DNA of 64,000 nt, taken from Cryobacterium sp. Y57. Its GTDB lineage: Bacteria > Actinomycetota > Actinomycetes > Actinomycetales > Microbacteriaceae. The notes under the pieces are model-generated. The model had not been told where the DNA came from, ran no database searches, and saw nothing but the letters and a program-made list of their open reading frames with translations. The stretch covers positions 58,048 through 122,047 of the forward strand of contig NZ_PJJL01000062.1 in the NCBI RefSeq assembly GCF_002929505.1. The letters are read 5' to 3'. This document shows, piece after piece, positions 8,430-17,099 of the stretch (its first letter is position 1; each line of letters starts with the position of its first letter). The translations under genes and the position numbers were made by a program.

Positions 8430-9842
8430 ATGACCCTCACCATTGACCCCCAGGCCAGCACCGAGAACGACATCGTCGCCGCTCCCGAAGGCACCCTCTT
8501 TCGCTTCGCGACGGCCGGTTCCGTCGACGACGGAAAGTCCACCCTGGTGGGCCGACTGCTGCACGACTCGAAGGCGATCCTGGCCGACCAGCTCGAAGCG
8601 GTCACCCGCACCTCCACCGAGCGCGGCTTCGGCGGCGAGAGCGGCGGCATCGACTTCGCCCTCCTGACCGACGGCTTGCGCGCCGAACGTGAACAGGGCA
8701 TCACCATTGACGTGGCCTACCGCTACTTCGCAACGCCCGCGCGCTCCTTCATTCTCGCGGACTGCCCCGGCCACGTGCAGTACACCCGCAACATGGTCAC
8801 CGGCGCCACCACAGCGGATGCCGTCATCATGCTCATCGACGCCCGCAAGGGGGTGCTCGAGCAGACGCGCCGGCACCTCAGCGTCGTCGCCCTGCTGCGG
8901 GTACCGCACGTGATCGTCGCCGTCAACAAGATCGATCTGCTGGACTACGACGAGGCCGCATACCGAGAGGTGGAGGCATCCGTTCGTCTCGTCACCGCCG
9001 AACTCGGAATCGCTGACGTTCTCGTTATTCCGGTGTCGGCATTGGTCGGCGACAACGTCGTCGACCGCTCCGAGCGCACGCCCTGGTACGCCGGGCCGAG
9101 CCTGCTGGAGCTGCTGGAGACGCTCAGTGTGATCGATGACCTCGACGCATCTGGGCGGGCCTCCGAGGCATTCCGGCTGCCTGTTCAGCTCGTGCTGCGC
9201 CCGCAGGGCGCTGTCGTCGTGGACCCCGAGCTCGCCGACTCCTACCGCGACTATCGGGCCTATGCCGGCCAGATCGCGAGCGGCAGCATCAAGGTGGGTG
9301 ACACCGTCAGCGTTGAACCCGGCGGCGGCACCAGCACCGTCACCAGCATTGACTTCGCCGGGGTCTTTCTCGACGAAGCCTTCGCGCCGCAGTCGGTCGC
9401 CCTACAGCTGGCCGACAATCTCGACATTGCCCGCGGCGCCGTCATCGCAGCGCTAGACACCCTGCCACCTCTTACCCGAACTCTCGAAGCCGACCTGTTC
9501 TGGCTCGACCCGCGCCCGCTCGCTCCGGGCGCCCGAGTTCTCGTGAAGTTCGGTACGACCGTGGTGCAGGCCCTGGTCAGTGACGTCACCGGTCGGCTCG
9601 ACCTGACGACGCTCGGCGTTGAACCGGCGACAAACCTGGCCGTGAACGATATCGGGCAGGCCAGCATCCGCTTATCGCGCGATCTGCCCGTGGAACGGTA
9701 CGTGCAGAACCGCCGCTCAGGCGCTTTTCTCGTGATTCACCCGCAGGACGGCGCAACCCTCGCCGCCGGCATCGTCACCGCGCCGGGCGAGCCCACCCGG
9801 GCCGGCGATGGCTCGGGCGCCGGGTCGGACGTGTCGCCGTGA
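8430..9842 (+). CDS. cysN: Sulfate adenylyltransferase subunit 1, GTPase (CysN)
   Basis: A 470-residue elongation-factor-like GTPase that drives APS formation by CysD. G motifs are GSVDDGKSTLVGRLLHDSK (G1), DCPGHVQYTRNM (G3) and NKIDLLDYDE (G4), followed by two beta-barrel domains. The length matches stand-alone CysN; there is no C-terminal CysC kinase domain. It begins 3 nt after the binding-protein stop, and its own stop overlaps the GTG start of the ATPase gene (GTGA). Confidence 0.95.
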   Translation: MTLTIDPQASTENDIVAAPEGTLFRFATAGSVDDGKSTLVGRLLHDSKAILADQLEAVTRTSTERGFGGESGGIDFALLTDGLRAEREQGITIDVAYRYFATPARSFILADCPGHVQYTRNMVTGATTADAVIMLIDARKGVLEQTRRHLSVVALLRVPHVIVAVNKIDLLDYDEAAYREVEASVRLVTAELGIADVLVIPVSALVGDNVVDRSERTPWYAGPSLLELLETLSVIDDLDASGRASEAFRLPVQLVLRPQGAVVVDPELADSYRDYRAYAGQIASGSIKVGDTVSVEPGGGTSTVTSIDFAGVFLDEAFAPQSVALQLADNLDIARGAVIAALDTLPPLTRTLEADLFWLDPRPLAPGARVLVKFGTTVVQALVSDVTGRLDLTTLGVEPATNLAVNDIGQASIRLSRDLPVERYVQNRRSGAFLVIHPQDGATLAAGIVTAPGEPTRAGDGSGAGSDVSP

Positions 9843-10645
9843 CCTCCCCCGCACGCACGTCAGTCGTGACAGCACCGGTGCAGACCACTGAACCGGCCGT
9901 CGCCCCTGGGCTAGCCGCAATCACGATCGAGTCCCTCGGTAAGCGCTACGGTACCGGCCCACTCGTGCTCGACGACATCAACCTCTCGATCGAGGCCGGC
10001 CAGTTCGTCTGCCTGCTCGGCGCGAGCGGATGCGGCAAGTCCACCCTGCTCAACATCATCGCCGGCCTTGAGAAGCCGACGGAGGGCGCCGTCACCGTGG
10101 CGAGCGGTAAAGCCGCCGTCATGTTCCAGGACGCCGCTCTGTTCCCCTGGCTGACCGCTGGGCGCAATGTGGAACTCGCCCTGAAACTGCGCGGGGTGCC
10201 ACGCAAACAGCGGGCCGCCGCGGCACTCGAACTTCTTGATCTGGTCAACCTGGCCGATGCTGCCGACAAGCGCCCGCACGAGCTCTCCGGCGGAATGCGG
10301 CAGCGGGTCGCCCTGGCTCGTTCGCTGGCGCAGGACCGCAAGGTGCTGCTCATGGACGAACCGTTCGCCGCCCTCGACGCCATCACCCGGGACCTGCTGC
10401 ACGAAGAGCTCGAACGGGTGTGGCGCCAGACCGGCCGCACCATCGTCTTCGTCACCCACAATGTGCGCGAAGCGGCCCGGTTGGGCGAACGAATTCTGCT
10501 GATGTCGTCGCGCCCCGGCCGCATCGTCAACGAGTGGACCATCACCGATACCGGCTCCCGCCGAATCGAATCCCCCGAGGTAGCTCGTCTGGGCGACGAG
10601 ATCACCGGCCAGCTGCGAGAGGAGATTCGCCGCAATGCCGCTTGA
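9839..10645 (+). CDS. ABC transporter ATP-binding protein, SsuB/TauB type
   Basis: A 268-residue ATPase starting at GTG 9839, overlapping the cysN stop by 4 nt. It has Walker A GASGCGKSTLLNIIAGL, Q-loop FQDAALFPWLTAGRN, signature LSGGMRQRVALARSLAQ, Walker B VLLMDEPFAALD and the switch histidine in FVTHNVREAARL. The short recognition region and the EPFAALDAITRD sequence are typical of sulfonate/nitrate importers. It works with the flanking permease and the lipoprotein upstream of cysN. The first 30 residues are a variable tail, so translation could start slightly later. Confidence 0.92.
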   Translation: MTSPARTSVVTAPVQTTEPAVAPGLAAITIESLGKRYGTGPLVLDDINLSIEAGQFVCLLGASGCGKSTLLNIIAGLEKPTEGAVTVASGKAAVMFQDAALFPWLTAGRNVELALKLRGVPRKQRAAAALELLDLVNLADAADKRPHELSGGMRQRVALARSLAQDRKVLLMDEPFAALDAITRDLLHEELERVWRQTGRTIVFVTHNVREAARLGERILLMSSRPGRIVNEWTITDTGSRRIESPEVARLGDEITGQLREEIRRNAA

Positions 10646-11558
10646 CGCCCGAATTGACACCGTCCGTGCCGCACCGCACACATCCGACCCCGGCCACGAC
10701 GAATTTCGTCGCCTCGAAGCTGGCCTGGATTCGTTGCAGGCCGTCCCCGAAACGCCGCGCGGCGCCTTTCGCCGCACCGTCGACGGTGTCCTGCCACCGA
10801 TTCTGCTGCTCGTCGCCCTCGTCGCGGCCTGGCAGGTCTACATACTTATCGCCAAACCGCGGCCGGACCTGATCCCCGGGCCGTTCGACGTGTTCGGCGC
10901 CCTGGCCAGCGCATGGTCGAGTGAGCGCCTGCAGCTCGCGGTCCTGACGAGCCTCGAACGCGGCGGCCTCGGCTTTCTGATCGCCGTCGCCATCGGCACC
11001 CCGATCGGGCTGCTGCTCGCTGAATGCCGCCCGGTACGACGGACCGTCGGCCCGCTGTTGTCGGGTCTGCAGGTGCTGCCCTCGGTCGCGTGGGTGCCGG
11101 CCGCGATCATCTGGTTCGGCCTGACCGATGCCACGGTGTACTTCGTCATCCTGATGGGCGCCGTCCCTTCGATCGCTAATGGACTCGTGTCCGGTGTCGA
11201 CCAGATCCCACCGCAGCTTCGCCGCGTCGGTACTGTACTCGGCGCCTCCCGGTTCGAGATGGCCACCCTCGTGGTGCTTCCGGCCGCGCTGCCCGGTTAT
11301 TTCTCCGGCCTCAAGCAGGGCTGGGCTTTCGCGTGGCGTTCGCTGATGGCCGCGGAGATCATCACGACCGGCGGTACGATCGGATTCGGCCTCGGTACAA
11401 TGCTTAACCAGAGCCGCGAACTGGCCGATCTCGCGGGCGTCCTCGCCACGATCCTGGTGATTCTGTTCGTCGGGATACTGGTCGAACTGGTGTTTTTCGC
11501 TCCGATCGAGCGTCGCCTGTTGCGCCGCCGCGGGCTCATGGCCGCCGGCTTGCGTTGA
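10635..11558 (+). CDS. ABC transporter permease, SsuC/TauC type
   Basis: A 307-residue inner-membrane permease with a hydrophilic N-terminal tail of about 50 residues and about six hydrophobic segments. The coupling-helix (EAA-like) stretch is QLRRVGTVLGASRFEMATLV, and the following LPAALPGYFSGLKQGWAFAWRSLMAAE is typical of SsuC/TauC. It overlaps the ATPase gene by 11 nt and completes the importer. Confidence 0.92.
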   Translation: MPLDARIDTVRAAPHTSDPGHDEFRRLEAGLDSLQAVPETPRGAFRRTVDGVLPPILLLVALVAAWQVYILIAKPRPDLIPGPFDVFGALASAWSSERLQLAVLTSLERGGLGFLIAVAIGTPIGLLLAECRPVRRTVGPLLSGLQVLPSVAWVPAAIIWFGLTDATVYFVILMGAVPSIANGLVSGVDQIPPQLRRVGTVLGASRFEMATLVVLPAALPGYFSGLKQGWAFAWRSLMAAEIITTGGTIGFGLGTMLNQSRELADLAGVLATILVILFVGILVELVFFAPIERRLLRRRGLMAAGLR

Positions 11559-11606
11559 ACCGTGCGCATCCACTTTTCTCCCCTGTTCTCTTGTGAAAGG
11601 CCCGTT

Positions 11607-13007
11607 ATGACCCCCGCTTCTTCTGCCCTGCGTGTCGCTATCATCGGCGCCGGCCCGGCCGGCATCTACGCCGGCAACATTCTGAACCGGCTCGTGGTCG
11701 AGGCGGGCCACACCGTGGCCATCGACCTGTTCGATGCGCTGCCCGCACCATACGGGCTCATTCGCTACGGCGTCGCCCCCGACCACCCGCGCATCAAGGG
11801 CATCGTCAAGTCGTTGCAGGAGATGCTCGACGCCGACACGATCCGCTTCATCGGCAACGTGACGTATGGCACCGACCTGAACCTCGCCGATCTGCGCGAG
11901 CACTACCACGCGGTCATTTTCGCGACCGGCGCCATTCTCGACGCCCCCCTCGTCATTCCCGGCATCGACCTGCCCGGATCGTTCGGCGCCGCCGACTTCG
12001 TCTCCTGGTATGACGGCCACCCCGACGTACCGCTGGAATGGCCACTCGATGCAACCGACGTGGCGGTCATCGGCAACGGCAACGTCGCCCTCGACGTGGC
12101 CCGCATTCTCGCCAAGCATGCCGACGACCTGCTCACCACCGACATTCCCGCCTCGGTCTACGCCGGCCTCGCCGGGTCTCCGGTCACCGATGTGCACGTA
12201 TTCGGTCGTCGCGGACCGTCACAGGTCAAGTTCACCCCGATCGAGCTTCGGGAACTCGCCGATATTCCCGATGTCGACCTCGTGGTCTATGCCGAGGATT
12301 TCACGCCCGATTCGCACAGCGAACAGCTCATCGCCAGCAACAACCAGGTCAAGATCATGACCCGCACGCTGAACGGATGGCTCACCAAGGCTCCCCTCGG
12401 CGCCTCGCGTCGCCTGCACCTGCACTTTCTGCACGCCCCGGTCGAGGTGTACGGAGACGGTCGGGTGGAAGGCATCCGCTTTGAACGCACCGAACACACC
12501 GGAGACGGCGGGGTGCGAACGACCGGGCAGGTCGTCGACTACCCGGTGCAGGCCGTCTATCGCGCGGTCGGCTACCGGGGCAGCGCGCTCACGGAGGTAC
12601 CGTTCGACGCCGTGCGCGGTGTCATTCCCAACGACGGCGGGCGGGTACTCGATGCGACCGGCGAGCCGATCGCAGGACTGTACGCCACCGGGTGGATCAA
12701 GCGCGGCCCGGTCGGCCTCATCGGGCACACCAAGGGCGACGCCCTCGAGACCGTGACCCGGCTTGTGGCCGACCTGCCGGTGCTCGTATCCCGTGCAACG
12801 GTCGATCAGGGCGCAGATATGATTCTGGCGCTGCTCGGGGACCGCGGCGTGGAGTACACCACCTGGGCTGGATGGCGCGCCCTCGACGCGCACGAGCAGT
12901 TGCTCGGCAGCCAGGATCTGGTCACCCCCGGCCGCGAGCGGATCAAGGTCATCTCCCGGGCCGAACAGGTCGCCATTTCTCGTGTGGAAGCGTTGTCGGC
13001 CCTGTGA
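11607..13007 (+). CDS. fprA: Ferredoxin–NADP+ reductase, FprA/adrenodoxin reductase type
   Basis: A 466-residue flavoprotein. The FAD-binding motif [13 protein letters not shown] lies near residue 13, the NADP-binding motif [15 protein letters not shown] near residue 155, and [18 protein letters not shown], typical of FprA, near residue 360. It transfers electrons between NADPH and ferredoxin. The ATG at 11607 has gaaagg 6 nt upstream; the 48-nt gap after the permease is the widest in the operon. Its stop overlaps the ferredoxin start (GTGA), so reductase and ferredoxin are made together, presumably to feed the sulfite reductase. Confidence 0.94.
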   Translation: MTPASSALRVAIIGAGPAGIYAGNILNRLVVEAGHTVAIDLFDALPAPYGLIRYGVAPDHPRIKGIVKSLQEMLDADTIRFIGNVTYGTDLNLADLREHYHAVIFATGAILDAPLVIPGIDLPGSFGAADFVSWYDGHPDVPLEWPLDATDVAVIGNGNVALDVARILAKHADDLLTTDIPASVYAGLAGSPVTDVHVFGRRGPSQVKFTPIELRELADIPDVDLVVYAEDFTPDSHSEQLIASNNQVKIMTRTLNGWLTKAPLGASRRLHLHFLHAPVEVYGDGRVEGIRFERTEHTGDGGVRTTGQVVDYPVQAVYRAVGYRGSALTEVPFDAVRGVIPNDGGRVLDATGEPIAGLYATGWIKRGPVGLIGHTKGDALETVTRLVADLPVLVSRATVDQGADMILALLGDRGVEYTTWAGWRALDAHEQLLGSQDLVTPGRERIKVISRAEQVAISRVEALSAL

Positions 13008-13327
13008 CGTATGTGATCGCTCTTCCGTGCGTCGATGTGAAAGATCGTGCCTGCATCGATGAATGCCCGGTGGACTGCATTTATGAGGGCGAACGCTCCC
13101 TCTATATCCATCCGGACGAGTGCGTCGATTGCGGCGCCTGCGAACCGGTCTGCCCGGTCGAGGCCATCTACTACGAAGATGACCTGCCCGAACAGTGGTC
13201 CGACTACTACAAAGCCAACGTCGAATTCTTCGACGACATCGGCTCCCCCGGCGGAGCCGCCAAAATCGGCGTCCTCGCCAAGGACCACCCCGTCATCTCC
13301 GCACTGCCACCGCAGGGCGCCGAGTAG
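13004..13327 (+). CDS. fdxA: 7Fe ferredoxin ([3Fe-4S][4Fe-4S], FdxA/FdxC type)
   Basis: A 107-residue ferredoxin starting with GTG 13004 inside the fprA stop. Cluster cysteines are C9, C17 and C21PVDC25 in the first half, and [12 protein letters not shown] (about residues 40–51) in the second. This is the pattern of seven-iron ferredoxins, with the usual acidic C-terminal tail ending [14 protein letters not shown]. It is the last gene of the sulfur operon and the likely direct donor to sulfite reductase. A diverged copy of its last 30 or so codons reappears at about 16948, on the far side of the accessory island. Confidence 0.95.
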   Translation: MTYVIALPCVDVKDRACIDECPVDCIYEGERSLYIHPDECVDCGACEPVCPVEAIYYEDDLPEQWSDYYKANVEFFDDIGSPGGAAKIGVLAKDHPVISALPPQGAE

Positions 13328-13545
13328 GTCGGATTGCGTAGTTACACCTGCCAGTTTATACTCGAAGTGAAATACTGCATCTCTCGTCCATCGTCATGGT
13401 GGGCGAACTTGAGTGCAGAATCCGCTCAGTACGGGCGTCAAAGTATGTTTGTCTTTGGCGGGGCATAACTATCCCCAATTAGAAATAACGGGCGATGCCG
13501 GGCATGACCGTGCGGCCGCACACGGTCCTATTCTCCCGACGATGA

Positions 13546-13984
13546 TTACCTTCCATCGGGTTCTTCAATACTGAGTCTCAGACCGTCGTACGTGGTCTTC
13601 ATCGTGACGAACCACACACCGGTCGCAAGAACCTCCCCGGCACGCCCCGATTGGACGTACGTGGCTGTGTAGTCGAGGTGAACTTTTGGACGGTACTCAT
13701 CGTCGGTCTCGCGCTATCGTCGCTGTTTCATGCGACGCCACTTGCTTTCCGGTCACGAGATCAGCGTCACCGCCCGGCCAAAATGGGAACGCCGCAACGC
13801 CAAGCACCGCGCATACGATGCCACCGCCGGCAACGAGTTTTCGTTTGAACTCCACTAAATTTTCTGAACTATGGCAGAGGTCAGTAGTGCAACCGCGCAC
13901 AAGAAGGGTGAAGCCCACACCACGTCCATCCATGAACATGATTCGGCGGAGGGTCGGTCCATCAAAAGTGGTGTCGAAGTGCAC
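13546..13984 (-). pseudogene. Frameshifted small membrane protein of unknown function
   Basis: From GTG 13984 the frame reads through one hydrophobic segment (LVAGGGIVCAVLGVAAFPFW) and stops at 13697. In another frame, 13546–13718 carries a clean protein-like sequence (DEYRPKVHLDYTATYV, then GEVLATGVWFVTMKTTYDG) ending in TAA. The two parts join if one base is removed in the gcgcgag run near 13720. I therefore read one gene with a single frameshift: a short N-terminal part, a membrane anchor and a beta-rich tail. It may be a decayed gene or a sequencing error. No function is recognised. It belongs to the lower-GC island after the ferredoxin. Confidence 0.4.
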
Positions 13985-14014
13985 ATGGTGCCGGATGACT
14001 CACCGCTCGGACCC

Positions 14015-14038
14015 CGCCGGCCAGCCCGTTGGCCGGCG
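14015..14038. terminator. GC-rich hairpin between two minus-strand island genes
   Basis: A perfect 9-bp stem, cgccggcca/tggccggcg, with a 6-base loop. It lies 43 bp after the stop of the two-helix membrane protein gene on the minus strand. No U-tract follows, so it is a candidate terminator or transcript stabiliser only. Confidence 0.4.
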
Positions 14039-14080
14039 GCGCGCGGGTAGATCCTGCTCTACCGGCGCGCGATGCGGCGA

Positions 14081-14557
14081 CTATTGCAGAATGCTTGTGC
14101 GCAGTTCACGAGTATCTGAAGTCACCGGTACCAACGTGACGCCAGTCGCCGACAGATCGATCAGCTCGTATTCGGGGGCGAATTGGGCGCAGCGATGGTG
14201 CGAGTCGGAAAGTGCCGTGACGTTCAGCATTGCTTCGATCGGAAAGGGAGAAACAGAAATAGTCGAAAAGTCGGAGGTCCCGGTAACCGAGCGATCAACA
14301 AGGTCCGCACCAATAACGGTCGTTATACGGCAAACGACCGACTCAACGTACTTATTCTGCTGCTTTCCAACGTAAACACCAACGACAATTGCAGCAGCTG
14401 CCGAGGCACTCGTACCCAAGACTCCTACGGCCTGGCTACCGAGCACGGCTCCGATTCCAACGACAAGAATAAATATGTTGAGCGTTGGAAGAAGAAACTT
14501 ACCTGAAACGCTCGACGATGCAAATGTCTTCCACCAAATGGCATAGGCGCGAAACAT
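14081..14557 (-). CDS. Hypothetical membrane protein of the accessory island
   Basis: A 158-residue protein starting MFRAYAIWWKTFASS, with two adjacent hydrophobic segments (about residues 20–40 and 45–65), then a soluble C-terminal part of about 90 residues. No family is recognised. Base composition looks less GC-rich than in the flanking operons. It is followed on the same strand by the frameshifted gene, which also has one membrane segment; the two may have formed a unit. Confidence 0.6.
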   Translation of the reverse strand: MFRAYAIWWKTFASSSVSGKFLLPTLNIFILVVGIGAVLGSQAVGVLGTSASAAAAIVVGVYVGKQQNKYVESVVCRITTVIGADLVDRSVTGTSDFSTISVSPFPIEAMLNVTALSDSHHRCAQFAPEYELIDLSATGVTLVPVTSDTRELRTSILQ

Positions 14558-14677
14558 TCGATCCGCGAAGTCACCTATATCGCGGCAATTCCAACAAGAA
14601 TTAAGAGTCAGCGCATCTGCGTCAGCATGCGCAACTACTCGCTCGTGGCCAGTACAACGAGCACCCCAGATAGAGTC

Positions 14678-16123
14678 TTATTGCCCCTTGCCGAAGGTGA
14701 CTTTGTAAACCGGAACCGGGATATCGACGGTCGAACTACGTGGTGCATCTGCATTGTTCGGGGTCACCCCGTTGTAAAGCCGCAGCGTTAGATCGTATTG
14801 CATGGTCCCACCCAAGGTAAATCCTTCGGATTGCTCCGGTACCTGAAAATAAGACGTAACCACGAGGTCCTCGGCGTTCACCGTTGTGGCGGCAGCAGTG
14901 AACAAACCACCGGACTCGTCGGTAAGCGTCAATGTCGCGGCGGAGAGAACATCGTCGTAGTAGTCAGCCTGGTTCTTTTTGCCGGGCCACAGCAGGAGGC
15001 TTCCCCCCTCATACATCGAAAGCGTTGTTCGAACCCACACTTGCCCTTCCTCGGCCCAGATAGCGTTCTCGAAGGGGGACCGCAGTGCTGCAATACTTTC
15101 GCCGGAGATCTTCAGCGAAAACCCCTCAGCATCTACAGCGGACTCGGGATACGCCTGTTCCAAAAAGGTCGACTGGCGACCGTCGTAGTACGCGTTTGCG
15201 GTGGTACTACTGCGCGCCATCCGGTCGATATTGATGGTCTGCTCGAGTCCTCTGTACGTCACAATGAGATCAAGCGTCTTGGTGCCGCGCGGTATAGACA
15301 CTCCAAATGCACCGTCCGCGGCCGTGCCCGATGTCAAAATAGTCCCGAAATCGATAGCCTTTACGGGGTATCGGATCTCGTCTGCCGCGACTTCTAAAGC
15401 GGGGTATTCCCCGTCTACGGTCAGGGCCGACTGCGTGGGCAACACGAACAGATCAATGTGAGCAAACTCGTTCTTGTCAGTGGTGGCGTAGCGCGCCGCA
15501 GCGTCCCCGACTCGCGGCGAGGTGCCGCCGCCGAGCACGCCAAACGTGAAGTCCGGCGTGATGAGTGCCGCCGCCGACGCCGCAACAAAGTCGGCTGCAG
15601 TTTCAGTGTCGAGCAGGTCGTTCACGCCTGTCGATCTGGAGGCGAGCTGCACGCTTGCCCCGCTACTGACATTGTTCGCCGTAGCTGGCTCCGCGATCTC
15701 GAGGTCGTCGTCATACGCCTGACCGTCGGTGCGAAAAAGTGCCTTGTCGTCATCAACGATTGCACCTGGCGAACCGACCTCGGCCGTAACGATTCCCTCA
15801 CCGTCGATGTCGAGGCCTTGGCTGAACCATGTGAACTCATCATCACCCAGGTACCAAATAGGGCCACAGAGAGCGGTCGGTGAAACCGCGTCGTTGTCCG
15901 CCGCCTGAAAGTAGCAGCGAGCGTCGTCTGGGATGCTCACGGCGGTCCCGCCACTGGGTGTCACCGTGGCGATGAACGTTTCGTCCATCGCCACGAGAAC
16001 GTCGGTCGGCTTCTCAATCGCGATGCCGGCCAGAGTGAGGGCGCGCTGGGGAGAGCAGGCCGTCAGGCCCACCGTGCAGACTGCGCCAACGAGCAGCGTG
16101 CAAAGAATTCGTCGGAGGTTCAT
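14678..16123 (-). CDS. Hypothetical secreted lipoprotein, 481 residues
   Basis: The N-terminus MNLRRILCTLLVGAVCTVG is a signal peptide ending in lipobox LTAC, so the mature protein should be lipidated at Cys23. The rest is hydrophilic, acidic and beta-rich. The segment SIPRGTKTLDLIVTYRGLEQ resembles extracellular Ig-like or all-beta folds, but no named domain is recognised. A second, shorter lipoprotein gene on the same strand lies 73 bp upstream, so the two may be cotranscribed. A surface or envelope role is inferred from the signal only. Confidence 0.75.
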   Translation of the reverse strand: MNLRRILCTLLVGAVCTVGLTACSPQRALTLAGIAIEKPTDVLVAMDETFIATVTPSGGTAVSIPDDARCYFQAADNDAVSPTALCGPIWYLGDDEFTWFSQGLDIDGEGIVTAEVGSPGAIVDDDKALFRTDGQAYDDDLEIAEPATANNVSSGASVQLASRSTGVNDLLDTETAADFVAASAAALITPDFTFGVLGGGTSPRVGDAAARYATTDKNEFAHIDLFVLPTQSALTVDGEYPALEVAADEIRYPVKAIDFGTILTSGTAADGAFGVSIPRGTKTLDLIVTYRGLEQTINIDRMARSSTTANAYYDGRQSTFLEQAYPESAVDAEGFSLKISGESIAALRSPFENAIWAEEGQVWVRTTLSMYEGGSLLLWPGKKNQADYYDDVLSAATLTLTDESGGLFTAAATTVNAEDLVVTSYFQVPEQSEGFTLGGTMQYDLTLRLYNGVTPNNADAPRSSTVDIPVPVYKVTFGKGQ

Positions 16124-16196
16124 GGTGTGACGTTGCCTAAGAGTAAATCAGCCAGTGCATCACAGGCCGAGCGAGAGGATGAGTAGCGAAGGGGTG

Positions 16197-16679
16197 TTAC
16201 CGAGCGACCAAGTAGGTCGACTCTTGGCCGGCCAGGTAGTCCTCAAATTCGTCCTCTCCAGTGCACTCGAAGATGGTGGACCACTTCACGGAATCGCCAG
16301 CGGTGAGAGGCTTTTCCTTCATGAGTTCCGGATAGTCATCGAGCAGATCCCCCAAGTCGACGTCTGCCTCTTGCGCGAAGCGAGTAACTTCATCCCAACC
16401 GGCGTTGTACTGGTCCAGGCTGGAGTCATCACCTTGATCCTCCGTGGATTCGTTCTTGGCCGTCAGGCCGTAGACGCACCATTCCTTCGATTCCTTATTG
16501 ACTGCGTCGTAATAGGGGATGACGTCGCCGAGCTGCACGGCGCTAACAACTACGCCGTCAGTGGTCGTCACCGGCTCCGCGGCCAAGGCTGCTGAACACG
16601 CGCTCAAGCTCATAACGGTGAGCAGGCTCACAACTCCTACGCATAGGGCCGAGCGGGTTTTTATGGGTAAATGGGGCAT
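16197..16679 (-). CDS. Hypothetical small lipoprotein
   Basis: A 160-residue protein with signal peptide and lipobox LSAC (Cys at about residue 28). The mature part is strongly acidic and has two further cysteines (EWCVYG and IFECTG) that could form a disulfide. It is the first gene of the minus-strand island set and lies just upstream of the 481-residue lipoprotein. No family recognised. Confidence 0.7.
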   Translation of the reverse strand: MPHLPIKTRSALCVGVVSLLTVMSLSACSAALAAEPVTTTDGVVVSAVQLGDVIPYYDAVNKESKEWCVYGLTAKNESTEDQGDDSSLDQYNAGWDEVTRFAQEADVDLGDLLDDYPELMKEKPLTAGDSVKWSTIFECTGEDEFEDYLAGQESTYLVAR

Positions 16680-16947
16680 TCTGTGATGCTACGTTGTGGA
16701 GTCTGTGCTGCCCTTCTCCACGGGGCAGCCCTGGCTGAGCTGTTCACGCCTCCACGGCGCACTATTCAATGCATTCCCTGCGATATTCGCAGGATTGCCG
16801 CGAGAATGCGCCCACGTTGCGCAAAGAGATGAATTCATTCATTGGACAGAATCGCCCCCGAACTGGGTCTGGTTGGGAATTTCGCTTTGGAACGACTCGG
16901 GCGTGCCACACGCGCGTCAGTGCCATGAAAAAGCATGCCGAGGACAA
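16680..16947. other. Intergenic stretch between the small lipoprotein and the ferredoxin remnant
   Basis: No convincing gene in either strand. It contains a short inverted repeat (gctgccc … gggcagc, about 16707–16729) just upstream of the lipoprotein start. No integrase or att-like core other than the ferredoxin duplication was found. Confidence 0.5.
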
Positions 16948-17050
16948 GGCTAATGTCGCATTCTTCGACGACATCGGCTCCCCCGGCGGCGCGGGAAAGG
17001 TCGGCGTGCTGGCCGAGAACCACCCGTCATCTCCGCAGTACGACCGCAGA
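16948..17050 (+). pseudogene. Remnant of a ferredoxin gene 3' end (duplicate of fdxA end)
   Basis: Translation gives [15 protein letters not shown] then GKVGVLAENHP, matching the fdxA tail [15 protein letters not shown] then [11 protein letters not shown]. At DNA level 30 bases are identical (16960–16989 versus 13225–13254), with scattered changes around them. One C is missing in the run before cgtcatctccgca, which shifts the frame. There are no upstream cluster cysteines and no start, so it cannot encode ferredoxin. It is oriented like fdxA and lies on the opposite side of the 3.6-kb island, the layout left by integration at, or duplication of, a gene's 3' end. Confidence 0.85.
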
Positions 17051-17099
17051 AGAAGTGGCGCATCTGCTGGTCTTCACATCACGGATACCGAGCAGCCTG

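Noticed and set aside
10602..12197. 531-residue minus-strand open frame opposite the permease and fprA
   Set aside because: It lies antisense to two well-recognised genes; its Gly/Arg/Asp/Gln-rich composition is the usual reflection of GC-rich codons, with no family motif or RBS.
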